The notes below the pieces were generated by a model. It saw nothing but the letters and a program-made list of their open reading frames with translations. It did not search any database and was not told where the DNA came from. From contig NZ_JAIQZN010000023.1 of NCBI RefSeq assembly GCF_023333585.1, positions 1 to 64,000 of the forward strand: a DNA stretch of 64,000 bases, in the 5' to 3' direction. Shown in pieces: positions 55,509-63,437 of the stretch; within the stretch, counting starts at the first letter, position 1; each line of letters opens with the position of its first letter. Position numbers and translations under genes: made by a program. The DNA comes from Argonema antarcticum A004/B2. GTDB lineage: Bacteria; Cyanobacteriota; Cyanobacteriia; Cyanobacteriales; Aerosakkonemataceae.

Positions 55509-55542
55509 TCTAGTAGACCTTTTAAGTAATTTCCGTCGATCG

Positions 55543-57054
55543 CTAATTTAAACCGTCTGTAAGCCGGTTTATGAGTGGATGCCTTGCCTTACCGTTATCT
55601 GGGGTGTCTGGGTTGGAAAGGTTTTTAGTTCCTCTTGCTAAACGTGCAGCTTTTCTCCGTTCTTCTACAAATTGGTTCATCTCCAAACTAAACTTGGGGT
55701 TTTTCTGGGCAGTGTTAAAGACTGTATCGGGTTCGATCGCAATAGCCTTCAAGTCATCGATGACTGTGACGGATGCAAGGCTGGGTTCCCCTCGTAAAAG
55801 CACCATTTCGCCAAAAAAATCACCCTTGGACAAGCGATAAATTTCTTGTTCCTGGTTATGAATATCTGTGACCGAAAGCAGAACGCTACCATCCATAATT
55901 ATGTAAAATCCAGTATCAAATTCTCTAGCTTCAACAATTTTTTCGTCTGTTCCGTAATATTCCAATGTGGCATTTTGGGCAAGTGTGTTGATGACTTCGC
56001 GTTCCAGAGAAATGAAATAGGGGACTGTCTTCAAGAATTCTAAAATTTCCTGTTGGTGATCTTTCGGTTGGATATCTTTAACGTTCCCATCATATTGGAT
56101 ACTTATCGGGAAAGGCATCGTCAAATTGTTACGTTTGGCAACGTAATAAATGCGTGACATCACTTCATAGCGAGCTGTTTCTAAGTCAATAAAGTCCTTA
56201 ATGTAAAATCTCACTTCGTAGTTAATAGAATAATCTCCATAGGATTTAATTCCGATTTCTGGCCCAGGTTCGGACACGATTCCTTTAGTCGAAAGTACAG
56301 CACTTCTTAGCACCCCTTTGACACGGTTGGGCGGATCGTCATAGGAAAATGCTACCTGAATGCGTTCGGCGTGTAAGGGGTCTAACATCGTGTAGTTGTA
56401 GATCGTTTCTTTTCCCAAAACGCCATTAGGGATAATCACAATATCTTTGTCTTGCGTTTTCAAGCGGACAGCCCGCCAGTTGATTTCGATTACCTCTCCT
56501 TCAAGCTCTTGAAAGCGAATCCAGTCACCCAATTTTAAAGGAGACTCGAAGATGAGCAAAAACCCAGATACTAGGTTACTGAGTGTGTCTTGTAGTGCCA
56601 GCGCAATTACGAGGGAACCAACTCCCAATGCTGTCAGTACGCTACTCAAGTCTACTTTCCATACATCGCCGAGAACATAAGCACCGATGCCTATAATGAT
56701 CGTGGTACGGGCAAATTGAAACAATAAATTGGGGACGTGAATCTGCCAAAAGTGTTGTTTTCTGCTCGTTGTCAGCACTACGTTCAGCAGAGAAATAGAA
56801 GTGTAGACGGCTGCAAACCAGAAGAGGGTTTCGATAACCCGCAAGGCTAGATCAGATTCTTTGAACCCCAGGATTTCCCGCATCACCAACAGGATTGCTA
56901 ATGGGGGCAAAGTCCAGCGGCGGAAGTTACGAAAGAAGTGCGTTAGTGGATTTCTGTGGCGCTGCAAACGTTCGATCGCTTCTCCAAGGGCAACGCTTAA
57001 AAGCGGAAATCCAACTATTAAAATCAGTCCCCAAATTAGTGTCGATCGGTCCAT
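55543..57054 (-). CDS. MscS-family channel with C-terminal cyclic nucleotide-binding-like domain
   Basis: This 503-residue protein has four or so N-terminal membrane helices, the MscS pore and beta domain (VLTALGVGSLVIALALQDTL, ELEGEVIEINWRAVRLKTQD, VIIPNGVLGKETIYNY), and a CNBD at about residues 340-470. The phosphate-binding cassette reads GDFFGEMVLLRGEPSLASVT; Ser425 replaces the arginine that normally contacts the cyclic phosphate. Related bCNG channels open with cAMP rather than tension. It starts 27 bases after the cyclase-like gene ends, so they are co-transcribed. Confidence 0.9.
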   Translation of the reverse strand: MDRSTLIWGLILIVGFPLLSVALGEAIERLQRHRNPLTHFFRNFRRWTLPPLAILLVMREILGFKESDLALRVIETLFWFAAVYTSISLLNVVLTTSRKQHFWQIHVPNLLFQFARTTIIIGIGAYVLGDVWKVDLSSVLTALGVGSLVIALALQDTLSNLVSGFLLIFESPLKLGDWIRFQELEGEVIEINWRAVRLKTQDKDIVIIPNGVLGKETIYNYTMLDPLHAERIQVAFSYDDPPNRVKGVLRSAVLSTKGIVSEPGPEIGIKSYGDYSINYEVRFYIKDFIDLETARYEVMSRIYYVAKRNNLTMPFPISIQYDGNVKDIQPKDHQQEILEFLKTVPYFISLEREVINTLAQNATLEYYGTDEKIVEAREFDTGFYIIMDGSVLLSVTDIHNQEQEIYRLSKGDFFGEMVLLRGEPSLASVTVIDDLKAIAIEPDTVFNTAQKNPKFSLEMNQFVEERRKAARLARGTKNLSNPDTPDNGKARHPLINRLTDGLN

Positions 57055-57081
57055 CAGACTGTTACCTTTCTGTCGTTACAC

Positions 57082-59289
57082 TTACCTTAAGTCTTTGATT
57101 GCTTCGTCAGTGCTGTCTTCGATCCCCCAATCATCCATATCTAGGCCGACTGAAAGGTTGTCGATCAAGTCTTGCAACCCTCCTTTCCTCAAAACCCAAG
57201 TTGTTAAGTTGCCTTTTTCTTCAAATTTGATGTTTTTATCTTTCTCAAAAGAATAGAGGTCTTGCAGGCGATCGCGCAATTCTTGGGTGACTCGAATTGT
57301 GTTGGGTTCGGCGTGAGCGTTCAACTCGTTGGCTAGGGCTAAAGTTTCACCCCAAAGATCGTAGTTAAGCTTTTTGGTGCCGATAATGCCTGCCATAACT
57401 GCACCGGAATTAATGCCAGCAGATAAACTCAGCTTAATTCCCAAACGATTGTTGAAATTGTGCAACACATCCATTGCTTCCAGGGCAAAATCTACGGATC
57501 GTTTTGAGTGATCCAGACGCGGTTTTGATAGCCCGCAAACTGCTATATAGCGCTCGCCAATGGTTTTGAACATCTCTACATCGTGGTTGGCGGCTGCTTG
57601 GCTCAACAGATCGATCAGTTGGTTCAGCAGGTCGGCGACTTCTCCAACCTCCCGATTGGCACCTAGTTTTGTCAACCCAAAGATGGTGGCAGACATCACG
57701 GTGACTTGTTCGATCCGATCGGCAATTCGATCTTCGCCTTTTTTCAGTCGCTCTACTACTTTACTGGGCAAGATACTCAACAGGAGTGCCTCATTTTCGC
57801 GGTTTTTTTGTTCCAACAGATTGGTCTGATTGTGAACGCCGTGAGCCATTTCCTTGACAAGCTGTCCTAAATCGCCAAATTCATTGCGAGAATTCAAGAC
57901 TTCCTCAAAACTTGTATCTTCCTGACCGACTTTCCGAGCGCCTGCAATCATTACCTCAATCGGTTTAACAAAGCTGTGAGCGGCAACATTGGCTAAATAA
58001 GCAATCAGCAGGACGAGAATGACAGTCGCGATAAAGAGGTCTCTTTGCAGGGCGTAGACTGGCTGATAGGCTTCAGACAAATCCATCTCCGCGATAATCC
58101 CCCAATCTAGACCTTCAAGTTTGAGCGGCCCGTAGGAACTCAGAACCGTTCTGCCGCGATAGTCTTTAATGATTGTAGTTCCTTCGGTGCCTGCGATCGC
58201 TGCTTGTGCCGATTTAGTATTTACCTTCTGCAAGAGAATCGAGGTGCCGAGCCGCTCAATTAATTGGATATTGTTCTCCGGCGTACCGATCGACTTCAAG
58301 GCTGCCTGATACCGTTTAGGATCTTCAATCAGAAAACGGGAAACAGAACGCATCAACATATCCGATCCTATCATGTAAGTCTCTCCCGTATTGCCCAACC
58401 CATTCTGCTTCCAGTTTTTATTACCAGTCAGGACGTTGTTGATTTCATCAACTGGCAATTGGATCGCCAAAATACCGACAATGTGCGGGCCGTTATAAAT
58501 CGGGCCAGCGATGAAAGCGGCGGGTGCCATATAGGAAGGACGATAGGGTTTGAAATCGACAATTTGGATCGCCCCTCGGTTTGGGCTTTTCTGCACTGCC
58601 GCTACAACTTCTGCCAGATTGCTTTCCTTATAAGGGCCTTTTTCTAGGTTGCTGCCAAAATCGGTTTCCTTATAGACCGTGTAGGCAACTTCCCCTGTCT
58701 TGAAATTGATGAGTAAAAAATTATAGTAGCCAAATTTCTTAATTAAATTGCGGAATATTGGGTGATACTTGCTATGAAATTTGCTGTATTCGCTGCCGTC
58801 TTGTGCATCCAGCAGTTCGTCTTTTTTGCCGACAGGATTTGTGTTTTTGGCGATGTATTGATATTGGAGATATCTGGCGGGTTGAGTGTAAGGACGATAG
58901 GTTTCAATGTCAGGAGCGCCTGGGATAACTTTGGCGAGTCTGGAGAAAAACTCTTTTTTGTAATAATCCTCGATCGCTGCATTCCATTCGGGTGCAATGT
59001 ACTGCTGATCCAGTTCTCTATACGCTCTGTTGAATTCGACCATTGCGGCGACAACCATGCGATCTTCACAAAGCGTTTCAACATGATGGCGCATATTTTT
59101 GAAGTAGGATTCGATCTGGTATGCCTTGGATGCACGAACGCTCGTTAACTGATTGGAAATTTTATCTTCAATAGCACCCCGAACCTTGCTCCAGCCAAGG
59201 TAGCCGATCGCTATAATCGAACTCAGGCTAGCCATCAGGAGCATGATCTGAAGTTTGGATTTTATACTGAAGCGGTTGAATATTAGCAT
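57082..59289 (-). CDS. Receptor with CACHE, HAMP and degenerate adenylate/guanylate cyclase domain
   Basis: This 735-residue protein has two membrane helices (about residues 12-33 and 418-438) around a large double-CACHE sensor region, a HAMP domain (about 438-490) and a class III cyclase homology domain (about 525-700). The domain keeps base-recognising Lys575 (EMFKTIGERY) and Asp644 (NYDLWGETL), but the metal Asp positions read Thr535 (SATIFGLT) and Glu579, and the transition-state Asn and Arg read Ala651 and Glu655. It is therefore probably not catalytic alone. It heads the operon with the MscS/CNBD channel. Confidence 0.9.
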   Translation of the reverse strand: MLIFNRFSIKSKLQIMLLMASLSSIIAIGYLGWSKVRGAIEDKISNQLTSVRASKAYQIESYFKNMRHHVETLCEDRMVVAAMVEFNRAYRELDQQYIAPEWNAAIEDYYKKEFFSRLAKVIPGAPDIETYRPYTQPARYLQYQYIAKNTNPVGKKDELLDAQDGSEYSKFHSKYHPIFRNLIKKFGYYNFLLINFKTGEVAYTVYKETDFGSNLEKGPYKESNLAEVVAAVQKSPNRGAIQIVDFKPYRPSYMAPAAFIAGPIYNGPHIVGILAIQLPVDEINNVLTGNKNWKQNGLGNTGETYMIGSDMLMRSVSRFLIEDPKRYQAALKSIGTPENNIQLIERLGTSILLQKVNTKSAQAAIAGTEGTTIIKDYRGRTVLSSYGPLKLEGLDWGIIAEMDLSEAYQPVYALQRDLFIATVILVLLIAYLANVAAHSFVKPIEVMIAGARKVGQEDTSFEEVLNSRNEFGDLGQLVKEMAHGVHNQTNLLEQKNRENEALLLSILPSKVVERLKKGEDRIADRIEQVTVMSATIFGLTKLGANREVGEVADLLNQLIDLLSQAAANHDVEMFKTIGERYIAVCGLSKPRLDHSKRSVDFALEAMDVLHNFNNRLGIKLSLSAGINSGAVMAGIIGTKKLNYDLWGETLALANELNAHAEPNTIRVTQELRDRLQDLYSFEKDKNIKFEEKGNLTTWVLRKGGLQDLIDNLSVGLDMDDWGIEDSTDEAIKDLR

Positions 59290-59290
59290 G

Positions 59291-59580
59291 ATATAGCTAG
59301 GGACTAGGGGCTAAGGAAGCGGGAAGAGAGAAAAGGGAAAAGGAGTAAGGGATGGAAGTACCAGAAGTAAGAGTTGGAGTTATCCTAACCGACGAGAGCG
59401 GTGCTAAGCTGTCGCGCATTTAAATTTTACTCGCTCGTCGGGCAAGATGCCCATCCCACAAGAATCTTATCAAAGTTGACTGTAAAATTAGATGCACAGC
59501 AGCTTATATTTTGCACCTTTTTTAGCAGAGGTTCTGAAAAATTTACGGCTGAGCCGGACAGATCAGCCGTATTTAAGAGA
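59291..59580. other. Intergenic region with short repeats
   Basis: GGGGCTAG- and GGGAAGAG-type units lie at 59291-59350. A dispersed element with GCAAGATGCCCATCCCAC then AAGAA occurs near 59437-59463, the second copy of the sequence near 45570. Nothing else recognisable is seen before the glutaminase stop. Confidence 0.5.
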
Positions 59581-60627
59581 TTACCAAAGATCGGCTGAAT
59601 CTCCACCTTCGATCAAGTCTTTCAAGACGTGGGTTGGTTTGGCGACGTTGAACAAATGCAAACCAAAGTCTTTTGAGAGGTCTTCGCAAACTTTGATGCC
59701 TCTGACGCTATTTCCCTTGGCATCTAGGGGTGGGGAAAAAGTGCCGATTCCCAGCTTTCCGGGAACGACGGCTGTAATCCCTCCTCCCACGCTACTTTGA
59801 GCAGGCATTCCCACTCGGTACATCCACTCGCTAGAGTAGTCGTACATACCGCAAGTGAGCATGACGCTGATAACATCCTGAACGTAGCGTTCGTCAATGG
59901 CTCGTTCTTTAGTAATTGGATTGATGCCACAGTTAGCAAGGGTTGCAGCCATCATTGCTAAGTCGTGGGCATTTACTATAATAGAGCATTGCTGGAAATA
60001 GAGGTCGAGGGTTTCTTCGATGCGATCGCTCACCATGCCAAAATTGAGCATGAGATATGCGATCGCGCGGTTCCGATTTCCCGTTGCTTTCTGGGATAGA
60101 AAAACCGGGACGTTAATATCGTGCTTTCGTCCGGTATAACTGCTGAACATATCGAGGATGCGTGTCAGGCGTTCGGTCGCCCCATCTCCTTTGATTAAAT
60201 CGGTGGTTGCGATCGCACCTGCATTTACAATTGGGTTATAAGGACGATTTGTTTTTTCATCTAAAACAATCGCATTAAACGCCTCTCTTGTTGGCTCAAC
60301 ACTCACCTTGCTATTCACATACTCTCGACCCCAATCTTCCAGTGCCAAACCATATACAAATGCTTTGGAAATCGATTGAATTGTGAATAACTTATCGCCA
60401 TCTCCCACCTCAAACACCTGACCGTCAGATGTCACTACGCAGATGCCAAAATCCTCCTGTTTAGCTAACGCCAATTCCGGTATGTAGTCCGCAACAGCAC
60501 CTTCATCGAGGGATTGATACTTGTCACACAGATCGTTCAGATAGGAACGAAACGGCGAAGTTACCGATTGAATCGAATTGGCGAAAAATTGCAAATCACC
60601 TGTGTCAACCATAGCTGCCTTTAACAA
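59581..60627 (-). CDS. glsA: Glutaminase
   Basis: This 348-residue serine-type glutaminase hydrolyses glutamine to glutamate and ammonia. Its catalytic dyad is Ser85 and Lys88 in FTIQSISKAFVYGLAL. Other family markers are NPIVNAGAIATTDLI, EERGTRNRA-like ATGNRNRAIAYLM, and SSVGGGITAVVPGKLGIGTF. Length exceeds the core family by about 40 residues. It is followed on the same strand by nothing close; the MinD-like gene lies 156 bases upstream. Confidence 0.94.
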   Translation of the reverse strand: MLKAAMVDTGDLQFFANSIQSVTSPFRSYLNDLCDKYQSLDEGAVADYIPELALAKQEDFGICVVTSDGQVFEVGDGDKLFTIQSISKAFVYGLALEDWGREYVNSKVSVEPTREAFNAIVLDEKTNRPYNPIVNAGAIATTDLIKGDGATERLTRILDMFSSYTGRKHDINVPVFLSQKATGNRNRAIAYLMLNFGMVSDRIEETLDLYFQQCSIIVNAHDLAMMAATLANCGINPITKERAIDERYVQDVISVMLTCGMYDYSSEWMYRVGMPAQSSVGGGITAVVPGKLGIGTFSPPLDAKGNSVRGIKVCEDLSKDFGLHLFNVAKPTHVLKDLIEGGDSADLW

Positions 60628-60737
60628 TTTTTGATTTTATTTCAGATTAACCTCATTCACAGATCCTGAGTTGAGCAAATTTGGCTCTTTTGGAGTTGCT
60701 ATGCTTTTGTTCACTCTTAAGAACATTTTTATTTCTT

Positions 60738-60783
60738 TTCCCCTCTTCCCCTCTTCCCCTCTTCCCCTCTTCCCCTAGCCCCT
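60738..60783. repeat. CCCCTCTT tandem repeat
   Basis: Four to five copies of CCCCTCTT followed by CCCCTAGCCCC abut the stop codon of the MinD-like gene. They belong to the same short repeat families as elsewhere in the window. Confidence 0.8.
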
Positions 60784-61539
60784 TTATTCCATAATTCGCT
60801 GCGCCACCTTCCTAAACTCCTGACTTATGGGATGATCCGGGTATCTCAAACAGAAGACACCCTCACTCGCCAGCTGAACGAGATCTTCTGAGAGCGGAAA
60901 GATCCCCGCTACAGGTGCGTCATAACTTTCCTCAATTTTCTGCTTCAAAGCGTCAACATTAAGTTTGCTGTGGACTTTATTCACCGCTAGCAGCAGTTTG
61001 CGGACTTTTAGTTGCCGCGCCACATCTACTGTTACCGCCGTACCTTGATAGTCCTGTTTGTCGGGACGCAGAATCAAGATCAAAACATGAGAAATTGCGA
61101 TCGATAAAAAGGTTTCTTTTGACAATCCTGGGTGGGTGTCAATAAACAGGTAATCTAACTGTAGATTTTTTACCAGCTTGCGAAACCCATCATTGAGCAA
61201 TCTGACATCATATCCATCCTTCAAAACCCTGGCGATATCATCTGCTCTCACACTAGAGGGAACCAGAAAAAGTTTGCTATCTCCGCTTAGTCCCACATTG
61301 GCGCTAACATCATACGCAGCTTCTTGGATTTCACTCTCGCCCCAAAGATAATTATTGAGAGTCTTGTGCATATTTTCCGGGTCTAAGCCGAAAATATTAT
61401 GTATTCCAGGGGAAGGAACATCAGTATCAACCACACCCACCCGATTTCCTTGCTGAGCAATGGTTGTAGCCAGATTTGCTGTAAAGTTGGACTTTCCGGT
61501 GCCACCCCGATAGGAGTGAACTGACACGACTTTGGGCAC
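60784..61539 (-). CDS. MinD/ParA-family ATPase
   Basis: This 251-residue protein has a deviant Walker A motif SYRGGTGKSNF (residues 8-18), VGVVDTDVPSPGIHNIFGLD (Walker A-prime region) and LDYLFIDTHPGLSKETFLSI (Walker B with DTHPG). DEYD-like switch residues and a KVHSKLN nucleotide-specificity segment follow. No C-terminal amphipathic MinD membrane helix is evident. It may position cargo or complexes; the partner is unknown. Confidence 0.85.
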   Translation of the reverse strand: MPKVVSVHSYRGGTGKSNFTANLATTIAQQGNRVGVVDTDVPSPGIHNIFGLDPENMHKTLNNYLWGESEIQEAAYDVSANVGLSGDSKLFLVPSSVRADDIARVLKDGYDVRLLNDGFRKLVKNLQLDYLFIDTHPGLSKETFLSIAISHVLILILRPDKQDYQGTAVTVDVARQLKVRKLLLAVNKVHSKLNVDALKQKIEESYDAPVAGIFPLSEDLVQLASEGVFCLRYPDHPISQEFRKVAQRIME

Positions 61540-62154
61540 TTCAGTAACCTCTCAGCAATTTCACTTAAAAGCAAATTTTATCTCAAAATACCACTTATTT
61601 GGGAATAATAACCAATAATAAGCGGTCGTCCTAGCATAAGTACACAAAAAATCTGGTCATAACGACTACCTAACTAATACGGAGACGCAGGTAGGTACGT
61701 TGTTGCGCTTTAGCGCTAAAAGAGCGCTAAAGCGCAACAACGTACCCATAGTTATTATTCAATTAATCTCCCTCTTAAAGTAGATGTAGCGCAACCTAGA
61801 GCGATGACAATTACTGTATATAGCGTATTGCCCAAAGTACAAAAAAATCTTTATCGATCCTTTATATAGATCGCACGTAAATTTACCTGAAATTCATCAT
61901 ACTGTTCTGGAAATGAGTTAGTTTATTAATTGAGCTATATAGGGAATACAAAAATAAAATTTTCCCATGATTCTGGTATTCCCCTCTTTTCTATCTAAAA
62001 TGTGTCCGTCCCAAAACCAATCTTGATAAATTGTTTTTTTTGGTTATCGTCTCCTCTTTTAGCATTTCAAATTTGATTTGGCAAACCACTAGCTGGATCT
62101 GCAAATTAGCTAAACGTAAGAATGCAAGTCGCCGATCTTAAAAAGGAGTAATTT
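61540..62154. other. Long intergenic region before the Nif11-leader genes
   Basis: About 600 bases between the MinD-like gene and the first Nif11-leader gene, divergently transcribed. Apart from the long hairpin at 61694-61746 it is AT-rich and without credible genes. AAAAAGGAGT just before the ATG at 62155 is a strong ribosome-binding site. Confidence 0.6.
61694..61746. repeat. Perfect 24-bp inverted repeat
   Basis: Arms 61694-61717 and 61723-61746 (beginning GGTACGTTGTTGCGC and ending GCGCAACAACGTACC) pair at all 24 positions around the loop AAAAG. The arms contain AGCGCT cores. It resembles a mobile palindromic unit rather than a terminator: it lies between two divergent genes. Confidence 0.75.
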
Positions 62155-62754
62155 ATGTCAGAAAATCTCACCCAGGCAATCAACGCTGCAAATTTATCAG
62201 AGCGAGAGTTACGCTTTATCAAAGCTCAACAAGCTATCGATAATCTTCGTAGGGATATTGAGCAGAATGAAGCCCTAAAATCGCAATTAGAAACCGCCCA
62301 AAACCTGGAAGTATTTTTCAAAATTGCTGCTGAGAATGGCGAGAAGTTTACGGTTTCAGACCTGCAAACGATCGTGGACTGGTCACTAGAGAATACAGAA
62401 GCCAACTCCGATGAACTCGACGACTATGAACTGAGTGAAGATGATTTAGATATGGTGGCTGGCGGTGCTACCAAAGCAAGGGCAATGTCAATAAACAGTT
62501 ATTGGCATGATAAGGGTATTATCGTAGATGGGAAGTCTTTCCACCTCACATACCAATCGTTGCAAATGCGATCGCAATTGGTCACGGCTGTCCAAAATAT
62601 GGAGATATGGGAGTGGCTGGGGAATGGCAAGGTGAGGGTGAGTGACAGCGACGGAATATATGGTTCCTACGAGATAAGCAATATGTCCTATGACGGAGAT
62701 GTCAACCCTCTAGAGATAGATAAATTAAATACGAGTATCTACGAACTTTTCTAA
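62155..62754 (+). CDS. Nif11-leader family precursor-like protein
   Basis: This 199-residue protein opens with a Nif11-type leader (residues 1-104): LRFIKAQQAIDNLRRDIEQN, LKSQLETAQNLEVFFKIAAE and the acidic end YELSEDDLDMVAGG, a double-glycine cleavage site. The remaining 95 residues (ATKARAMSINSYWHDKGIIV and onward) contain no Cys and one Tyr-Gly pair. That part is conserved in the next copy, so it is unlike a typical variable RiPP core. No maturase or C39 transporter is in the window. The start has AAAAAGGAGT upstream. Confidence 0.8.
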   Translation: MSENLTQAINAANLSERELRFIKAQQAIDNLRRDIEQNEALKSQLETAQNLEVFFKIAAENGEKFTVSDLQTIVDWSLENTEANSDELDDYELSEDDLDMVAGGATKARAMSINSYWHDKGIIVDGKSFHLTYQSLQMRSQLVTAVQNMEIWEWLGNGKVRVSDSDGIYGSYEISNMSYDGDVNPLEIDKLNTSIYELF

Positions 62755-62773
62755 GAGGCTGTTTGAATTGTTC

Positions 62774-62915
62774 TGAACTCCCAGAAACCCGGTTTCTGGG
62801 AGAAACCGGGTTTCTTTGGGCCTTGAACTCCCAGAAACCCGGTTTCTGGGAGAAACCGGGTTTCTTTGGGGCCTGAACTCCCAGAAACCCGGTTTCTGGG
62901 AGAAACCGGGTTTCT
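62774..62915. repeat. Three tandem 50-bp units of AGAAACCCGGTTTCT hairpins
   Basis: Units begin at 62774, 62824 and 62874, exactly 50 bases apart, and are nearly identical. Each contains CTCCCAGAAAC...GTTTCTGGGAG inverted arms and a second near-palindrome AGAAACCGGGTTTCT. They lie between the first Nif11-leader gene and the truncated copy. They are not a CRISPR array: the whole unit repeats, with no variable spacers. Confidence 0.9.
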
Positions 62916-63091
62916 GTTGACAACCAACTAAGTATATGTGTAAAATTGTGATAAATTTTTGTGCGTATCTCGACTTGACAAAGTAAGAGAGGTTGGCGGT
63001 TAACATTTGGCGTTTATTTAGGCCCATTTGTTCGGAAAAAGTTTACAGGCCAATCCAACCAAAATTTGTCATAGTTTTTTTTGCTTTTAGA

Positions 63092-63229
63092 GTTTTTGTC
63101 AATCCAGATCTCGACGGACAATATAATTCGTATATCCTACAGCCGATCGGCACTCAAATAGTCTATAATGGATCTACTGTGGGGATGACGATCGATACCT
63201 CGAATACAACTTATTGGCAGAATTTCTAA
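63092..63229 (+). pseudogene. C-terminal remnant of a third Nif11-leader paralogue
   Basis: The last 45 codons of a frame ending at 63229 read VFVNPDLDGQYNSYILQPIG and continue to TYWQNF. They align with the end of the first gene (VRVSDSDGIYGSYEI to SIYELF) in the order V-x-V, D-x-DG, Y-x-SY-x-I, Y(D/N)G, ID, NT, Y, F. No Nif11 leader precedes it: the upstream 33 codons look unrelated. It shares the 18-base ending TTTCTAAGAGGCTGTTTG with the first gene. I read it as a 5'-truncated copy. Confidence 0.65.
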
Positions 63230-63353
63230 GAGGCTGTTTGTCAAGAAAATTCGTTCTTTCGGGTCAAATATGCTGTAGTAGCACAGGATCATTAAAATCT
63301 TGGGATTGCCAACATATTGATGATGCCGTGCTACTACAAAATAAACAGGCTCT
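63229..63353. mobile_element. MITE-like element with 13-bp terminal inverted repeats
   Basis: AGAGGCTGTTTGT (63229-63241) and, inverted, AGAGCCTGTTTAT (63341-63353) match at 11 of 13 positions. Inside, TGTAGTAGCAC (63274-63284) and GTGCTACTACA (63328-63338) form further inverted arms. No transposase frame is present. Size about 125 bases. No clear target duplication is seen. Confidence 0.5.
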
Positions 63354-63437
63354 AAATTCCGCCGATATGGTAAAGGATGCAACTACTAATTGACTAAATA
63401 TTTCATGCAGTTTACCAATATGAAGCAGGAGTTACTC

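Noticed and set aside
62702-63027. Minus-strand frames with repeated GFSQKPGFWEF-like peptides
   Set aside because: They are translations of the 50-bp hairpin repeats and overlap the first Nif11-leader gene; no start or family support.
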